Assembly (NCBI GenBank): GCA_965661005.1
Contig: CBFICB010000007.1
Span: 1 to 64,000 of the forward strand
Direction of reading: 5' to 3'
Source: UBA5109 sp965661005
GTDB taxonomy: Bacteria; Pseudomonadota; Gammaproteobacteria; Pseudomonadales; Pseudohongiellaceae
Length of the DNA stretch: 64,000 bases
Made by a program: the position numbers and the translations under genes. Position 1 is the stretch's first letter. Each line of letters begins with the position of its first letter. The notes under the pieces are model-generated. The model was not told the origin of the DNA. It did no database searches and saw only the letters and a program-made list of their open reading frames with translations. This document shows positions 59,690 through 64,000 of this stretch, in pieces.

Positions 59690-60187
59690 ATGGCTGAAAT
59701 AACACTAAGAGGCAACCCAATACAAACCAATGGCGAATTACCCGCAGCAGGATCCAAGGCGCCTGATTTTACATTGCTGAAAACAGACTTATCAGAACTG
59801 AGCAGCAGTGATTTAAAAGGGCAACGCGTCATACTCAATATTTTTCCAAGTATTGATACTCCCGTTTGCCAAACATCAACTCGCGCATTTAATGCTAAAG
59901 CCAGTGAGCTTGAAAACACGACTGTGATTTGCACCTCAATGGACTTGCCTTTTGCGATGGGTCGATTTTGTGGTGCAGAAGGTCTGGAAGCCGTGGTTCC
60001 TGCTTCAGCCTTTCGTTCTGACTTTGCCTCTGATTATGGCGTTAAACAAACCGATGGGCCTCTGCAAGGTCTAACAGCTCGTGCAGTTGTGGTTATTGAT
60101 GAAGAAGGTAATGTCACACACTCACAACTCGTCGGCGAAATTGCTGATGAGCCTGATTATGATGCAGCGATTGCCAGTTTGTCTTAA
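59690..60187 (+). CDS. tpx: thiol peroxidase (Tpx, atypical 2-Cys peroxiredoxin)
   Basis: 165 residues, the exact size of bacterial Tpx. The peroxidatic C60 is in SIDTPVCQTSTR and the resolving C94 in AMGRFCGAEGL, with the family opening EITLRGNPIQTNGELP. It reduces H2O2 and alkyl peroxides using thioredoxin. The start ATG at 59690 follows TAGGAAAAAAC. A strong terminator follows at 60245, so it is probably monocistronic. Confidence 0.97.
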   Translation: MAEITLRGNPIQTNGELPAAGSKAPDFTLLKTDLSELSSSDLKGQRVILNIFPSIDTPVCQTSTRAFNAKASELENTTVICTSMDLPFAMGRFCGAEGLEAVVPASAFRSDFASDYGVKQTDGPLQGLTARAVVVIDEEGNVTHSQLVGEIADEPDYDAAIASLS

Positions 60188-60244
60188 CTATTTAAAGCAG
60201 CTATAGAATAAGTCAGCAAGGCAAGTTGTTTAAACCTTGTAAGC

Positions 60245-60273
60245 AAAAGCCATCCTTGTGGATGGCTTTTTTT
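60245..60273 (+). terminator. intrinsic terminator of tpx
   Basis: AAAAGCCATCC (60245-60255) and GGATGGCTTTT (60260-60270) form a perfect 11-bp stem with a TTGT loop and a continued T tract to 60273. Confidence 0.93.
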
Positions 60274-60476
60274 ATGCTCGACATTCAGATCACTCAATAA
60301 ATTAATACATATATTGTCTGGAAAACACTAATGCCAGGCCTTTTTCGTTCGATATGTTAAAAATCTATCATATTGATATTAAAAGAAAAAATTAATATTT
60401 TTAATATTTAAATGCAGCAGTTATGTCGCCAATAATGCTAGTATTTAAATCTCTCTGGTCAGAATAAGTTTCAATC

Positions 60477-61586
60477 ATGCTGGAACGGCAAATAATAAAA
60501 TATCTTTATGCTAATTATCCTTTTGCAATATTTATGACATTGCTATTGAGCATTTTGCAGGCAAGCGTTGTGCTCAATGATGACAACAGACAGGTGATAT
60601 TTTTTTGGTTTATAGGCCTTATTTTCGTTCAGAGTTTACGTTTTGCCGATTACTTTTATTTTAAAAGAATTCACTACAGTGAAATTTACTCGATCTATGA
60701 AATGTTCCGAAATTTTAGAATCGGTATTTTTCTAACGGGTGTTCTCTTTGGATCTTTTCCTCTAATGTTGATAAGCACAGCGACGCTTACAGAAATGGTT
60801 TTTATTGCCTTTGTTTTTGCTGGCATTACAGCAGCCTCTATTGCCAAATTGGGAGTTGATCGATTTTCATTAATCAGCTTTTTAACAACGAGTTTAATTC
60901 CGCTTTTACTTTGCTTTTTCTCAATTGGTGGTTACATGCCCAACATCATGGGAACCATGATTTTCTTCTTTATGATTTATTTAATGATTACTGGAAATCG
61001 ATTTCGACGACAGCTGGTCACCAATGTAGAACTCACTAATGAAGCCTTACAAAGCAAAAAAGCCTTGGTAAGCCGTCAACTTATTTCGGAACTCATTGTG
61101 AAAATACAGTCCGCTTATCTGGATAAGAACTTTTCCAATAGCTTATTTCAGGAAGTACTGAAGGAAATTCTGGAGTTAAGTGGCGTGCAATATTGTTTTA
61201 TTTGTCAGGTAGAACAACTCACTGTTAACGAATTAAACAGTAAAGTCCTGGCTAATTCCGGTGGGCTGGATTTATCTGCTTTAAATGGAGAGGCATTAAA
61301 AATTGATGAATTAAATCTAAAACCATTGAGCCTTGAGGCTTATGTGACGCAGGTCATTATCAGCAAAGAGAACATTGAAATCGATCATATCGAAATGCAT
61401 GAAGAGGACCCTCCAGCAATGGTTATCGGCAATTTCTATGGCATGCCGTTATTTTTGAATAATAAAGTGACTGGCTTAATTGGTTTTGTCGATCTTTATG
61501 ATACAAATTTAAAAGAAAGAACGCTGTTTCTAAATCCCTTGTTTCAAACCATTGAGAGAATTTTGTCAGATATTGACGAGGCATAA
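60477..61586 (+). CDS. membrane sensor protein with GAF-like domain and no output domain
   Basis: 369 residues. The N-terminal part has about six membrane segments (to about residue 170), a MASE-like sensory region: YPFAIFMTLLLSILQASVVL, FFWFIGLIFVQSL, GIFLTGVLFGSFPLMLIS, EMVFIAFVFAGITAAS, LISFLTTSLIPLLLCFF, MIFFFMIYLMITG. A short helix and a GAF-like domain (about 205-365) follow, ending in GLIGFVDLYDTNLKERTLFL. Related proteins normally continue into GGDEF or histidine-kinase domains. This one stops. It may act by partner binding. The ATG has no strong ribosome-binding site. Confidence 0.7.
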   Translation: MLERQIIKYLYANYPFAIFMTLLLSILQASVVLNDDNRQVIFFWFIGLIFVQSLRFADYFYFKRIHYSEIYSIYEMFRNFRIGIFLTGVLFGSFPLMLISTATLTEMVFIAFVFAGITAASIAKLGVDRFSLISFLTTSLIPLLLCFFSIGGYMPNIMGTMIFFFMIYLMITGNRFRRQLVTNVELTNEALQSKKALVSRQLISELIVKIQSAYLDKNFSNSLFQEVLKEILELSGVQYCFICQVEQLTVNELNSKVLANSGGLDLSALNGEALKIDELNLKPLSLEAYVTQVIISKENIEIDHIEMHEEDPPAMVIGNFYGMPLFLNNKVTGLIGFVDLYDTNLKERTLFLNPLFQTIERILSDIDEA

Positions 61587-61781
61587 TTAAAGGAAGGTTC
61601 GGAAAAGTAGGTTATTCTTTATCAGACTCTGCATGTTTACCATCAGAGTCCCGCTTTAGAACCTCTTGAACTGCGATTCACTCTGAATTTACCAGGTGAC
61701 TGGGATAATGATTAAGCGCAGGTAGTAAACTAAAAGTAATGTTCATGCGAAGAAAGAATGAGCCTGAGGAGAAGATATCGG

Positions 61782-61810
61782 TTCAGATTGATAAGTAAAC
61801 TCCCTATAAT
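61782..61810 (+). promoter_or_regulatory. probable sigma-70 promoter of the acetolactate-synthase-type gene
   Basis: TTCAGA (61782-61787) as a -35 box and the perfect -10 box TATAAT (61805-61810) are spaced by 17 bp. The predicted start at about 61817 leaves a leader of about 40 nt before the ATG at 61856. Confidence 0.65.
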
Positions 61811-61855
61811 GCTAGGCTCATAATATCCCACCTAATTTAGTGAAAGTTGTAAAAT

Positions 61856-63496
61856 ATGAAAGCCTCTGATTTGTTTGTAAAATGCCTTGAAGCCGAAGGC
61901 GTCGAGTATATTTTCGGTATTCCCGGTGAAGAAAACCTCGATTTTCTGAATTCTCTTAAAGATTCCTCCATTAAATTAATCATTACACGGCATGAACAGG
62001 CGGCCGGTTTTATGGCGGCCACTTACGGGCGCTTAACCGGTAAAGCCGGGGTGTGTTTGTCCACGCTGGGGCCGGGTGCGACCAATTTTGTTACGGCAGC
62101 CGCTTATGCGCAATTAGGTGCCATGCCTATGCTGATGATTACCGGGCAGAAGCCCATCAAACGCAGCAAGCAGGGCCAGTTTCAGATCATCGATGTGGTC
62201 GATATGATGCAGCCGATTACCAAGTATGCACGTCAAATCGTCAGCGCCGATAGAATTCCGTCCAAGGTGCGTGAAGCGTTTAGACGGGCTGAGGAAGAAA
62301 GGCCCGGAGCAGCTTTACTGGAACTGCCTGAAGATATTGCGGCTGAAGAATCGAATGAAATGCCATTTACGGCGAGTATGGCCAGACGCCCTCTGGTTGG
62401 AAAAAATTCAATTAACAAGGCCCTTGAGTATTTAACCAATGCCAAGCATCCGCTGATGTTGATCGGTGCGGCAGCAAACCGCAAAGTTACAGCCAAGATG
62501 CTACGTCGTTTTGTTGAAAAACAAGGCATTCCCTTTATTACGACCCAGATGGGTAAGGGCGTGATCGATGAAAATAACCCTCTATGTATTGGCAATGCTG
62601 CGCTGTCTGATGGTGACTTTTTACATCGGGCGATCAAAAAAGCCGATTTGATTATTAATGTTGGTCACGATGTGGTCGAGAAACCGCCATTTTTTATGCG
62701 CCATGATGGCTTGAATGTGATTCATATTAATTTTAATTCTGCTGAAGTGGATCCCGTATATTTTCCACAGACTGAAATGATTGGTGATATAGCGAACAGT
62801 ATCTGGCGCTTGAATGAAAGTCTGGTTCCACAGGAGAACTGGGATTTTTCTTATTTCATGAAAACGCGCGATGCCATGGATGAGCATACTCTTAAAGGCA
62901 GCACGGATAATCGTTTCCCCATGTATCCCCAGCGTCTGGTCGCCGATGTGCGTAAGGTCATGGGTGAGGATGACATTATCGCGCTGGATAATGGCGTTTA
63001 TAAAATTTGGTTCGCCCGTAATTATCCAGCTTATAGTCCCAATACAGTGTTACTGGATAACGCACTTGCTTCAATGGGCGCAGGGTTGCCATCCGCCATG
63101 GCGGCCAAAATGGTGTGTCCTGATAAAAAAGTGCTCGCCATTTGTGGTGATGGCGGTTTCATGATGAATTCACAAGAGATTGAAACCGCGGTTCGGCTGA
63201 ATCTCGATTTGGTTGTGCTGATTTTAAACGATAGCGCCTATGGCATGATTAAATGGAAGCAGTCCAATATGGAATTTGATGATTTTGGTCTGGATTTCAA
63301 TAATCCGGATTTTGTTAAATATGCTGATAGCTATGGAGCCTTTGGTCACCGCCTAAGCAGCGCCGATGAATTGGCGCCTTTATTGCATGATTGTCTTGAG
63401 AAGGGTGGCGTGCATTTAATTGACGTCCCCGTAGATTACAGTGAGAATGACTTAATTTTGAATCATCAGTTGCCCGAGTTAAGCAAATCAATTTAA
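61856..63496 (+). CDS. acetolactate synthase-type TPP enzyme (AlsS/IlvB-like)
   Basis: 546 residues with all three TPP-enzyme domains. E47 in ITRHEQAAGFMAATYGR is the cofactor-activating glutamate. VCLSTLGPGATNFVTAAAYAQ and MLMITGQKP are typical of acetolactate synthase large subunits. The Mg-TPP motif GDGGFMMNSQEIETAVRL, ending in LNDSAYGM, is intact. It condenses two pyruvates to acetolactate, or acts on related keto acids. No small subunit follows, so a catabolic AlsS-type or a specialised carboligase is likely. The next gene, an aldehyde dehydrogenase, starts 38 bp downstream, suggesting an operon for 2-keto acid or aldehyde conversion. Confidence 0.9.
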   Translation: MKASDLFVKCLEAEGVEYIFGIPGEENLDFLNSLKDSSIKLIITRHEQAAGFMAATYGRLTGKAGVCLSTLGPGATNFVTAAAYAQLGAMPMLMITGQKPIKRSKQGQFQIIDVVDMMQPITKYARQIVSADRIPSKVREAFRRAEEERPGAALLELPEDIAAEESNEMPFTASMARRPLVGKNSINKALEYLTNAKHPLMLIGAAANRKVTAKMLRRFVEKQGIPFITTQMGKGVIDENNPLCIGNAALSDGDFLHRAIKKADLIINVGHDVVEKPPFFMRHDGLNVIHINFNSAEVDPVYFPQTEMIGDIANSIWRLNESLVPQENWDFSYFMKTRDAMDEHTLKGSTDNRFPMYPQRLVADVRKVMGEDDIIALDNGVYKIWFARNYPAYSPNTVLLDNALASMGAGLPSAMAAKMVCPDKKVLAICGDGGFMMNSQEIETAVRLNLDLVVLILNDSAYGMIKWKQSNMEFDDFGLDFNNPDFVKYADSYGAFGHRLSSADELAPLLHDCLEKGGVHLIDVPVDYSENDLILNHQLPELSKSI

Positions 63497-63534
63497 TTAA
63501 ATAATTCTAAAAGCATTAACAAGCAGGAAATATT

Positions 63535-64000
63535 ATGTTGCAAGAAAGCTATCCTTTTTACCTGGCAAACAAGGCTCTTAAACCTAATACCGATCTTGAC
63601 GTAATAGATAAATATACCGGCAAAGTCGCAACCAAGGTGGCTATGGCATCACCAGAGCATATTGATCAGGCCATTGCCGCAGCGGTCAAAGCGCAGCCAG
63701 CACTTAATGCCATGCCAGCCTATGAACGCCAGGCTATTCTTCATCATTGTGTACAGCGTTTTACCGAACGCAGCGAGGAATTGGCACAAGCCCTTTGTAT
63801 AGAAGCGGGTAAGCCCATCAAGGATTCAAGAGGAGAAGTCACCCGTTTAATTGATACTTTCCGTTTGGCCTCGGAGCGCTCTGTTCGTTTTAATGGCGAA
63901 GTGCAAAACCTTGAAATTTCACCACGTGCCAAGGGATATCGCGGCATGTTTCAACGCGTGCCAATCGGTCCTTGTTCGTTTATATCACCGTTTAATTTTC
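63535..64000 (+). CDS. aldehyde dehydrogenase, N-terminal part (cut by window end)
   Basis: The open frame from the ATG at 63535 (ribosome-binding site GCAGGAAA) runs 155 codons to the end of the window without a stop. It reads YPFYLANKALKPNTDLDVID, ASPEHIDQAIAAAVKAQPAL, RQAILHHCVQRFTERSEEL, then VPIGPCSFISPFNF. This is the N-terminal NAD-binding domain start of an aldehyde dehydrogenase up to the PFNF region. The catalytic Glu and Cys lie beyond the window. It probably shares a transcript with the TPP enzyme upstream. It was not covered by a complete open frame, so the product length is unknown. Confidence 0.85.
   Translation, partial: MLQESYPFYLANKALKPNTDLDVIDKYTGKVATKVAMASPEHIDQAIAAAVKAQPALNAMPAYERQAILHHCVQRFTERSEELAQALCIEAGKPIKDSRGEVTRLIDTFRLASERSVRFNGEVQNLEISPRAKGYRGMFQRVPIGPCSFISPFNF

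Noticed and set aside
62233..62637. 134-codon open frame on the minus strand
   Set aside because: It lies wholly inside the acetolactate-synthase-type gene and is an antisense shadow.

Overview
The window looks like chromosome of a free-living, aerobic, probably marine gammaproteobacterium. The evidence is a TIGR02647-type small protein, an E. coli-like 5S rRNA, a Tpx-type peroxidase, a DUF2244 protein, moderately AT-rich intergenic DNA, and many exported quinoproteins and beta-propeller proteins with one TonB receptor. I could not place it at genus level. I saw no IS element, prophage, CRISPR array or tRNA.

Layout. 1-620: 3' end of a 23S rRNA, spacer, 5S rRNA and terminator. 0.7-3.9 kb: BASS-family transporter, AspC/TyrB-like aminotransferase, 2OG-Fe(II) oxygenase. 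4.1-12.5 kb: TonB-dependent receptor, D-2-hydroxyacid dehydrogenase, NHL propeller protein, aldehyde dehydrogenase, exported M24 peptidase homologue. 12.8-20.1 kb: a six-gene same-strand run of c-type cytochrome, Tat-exported protein of unknown function, 4-cresol-dehydrogenase-type flavoprotein, cytoplasmic reductive dehalogenase homologue, serine-glyoxylate-type aminotransferase and GntP-type permease. This run converges on a large FAD/Fe-S D-2-hydroxyacid dehydrogenase whose stop codon overlaps the permease stop. 23.3-38.6 kb: exported haem lipoprotein with a propeller-like region, TIGR02647 protein, PCu(A)C-like protein, TPP enzyme, methyltransferase, two PQQ quinohaemoproteins with opposite domain order, amidohydrolase, rhodanese lipoprotein, DUF3047 and DUF547 proteins. 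39-46.4 kb: NTP/NDP-exchanger-like MFS protein, Tat-exported aldo/keto reductase, a second class V aminotransferase, and a lactate permease/L-lactate dehydrogenase pair. 46.5-64 kb: exported methyltransferase-like protein, a chimeric 79-aa protein, SDR, several propeller proteins, CNNM/CorC-type protein, sulfotransferase, SnoaL-like lipoprotein, FAH-family hydrolase, DksA-like and FmdB-like zinc proteins, thiol peroxidase, a membrane/GAF protein without an output domain, and an acetolactate-synthase-type gene followed by an aldehyde dehydrogenase cut by the window end.

The most interesting region is 9.5-20 kb. Cytochrome, unknown protein and flavoprotein follow the order of the p-cresol methylhydroxylase genes (pchC-pchX-pchF), with an aldehyde dehydrogenase nearby in the place of pchA. 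The next gene encodes a soluble, Tat-less RdhA homologue of the aerobic NpRdhA type. It carries both 4Fe-4S motifs, and Tyr, Lys and Arg at indices within one residue of the NpRdhA catalytic trio as I remember it. I infer a route for para-substituted halogenated phenols: side-chain oxidation to hydroxybenzaldehyde, then to hydroxybenzoate, with reductive removal of halogen. This is an inference from gene content.

A second theme is C2/C3 hydroxy- and keto-acid metabolism: two class V aminotransferases, L- and D-2-hydroxyacid dehydrogenases, GntP and LctP permeases, an NAD(P)-dependent 2-hydroxyacid dehydrogenase and two TPP-dependent enzymes. I recognised no classical one-component or two-component transcription regulator anywhere in the window.
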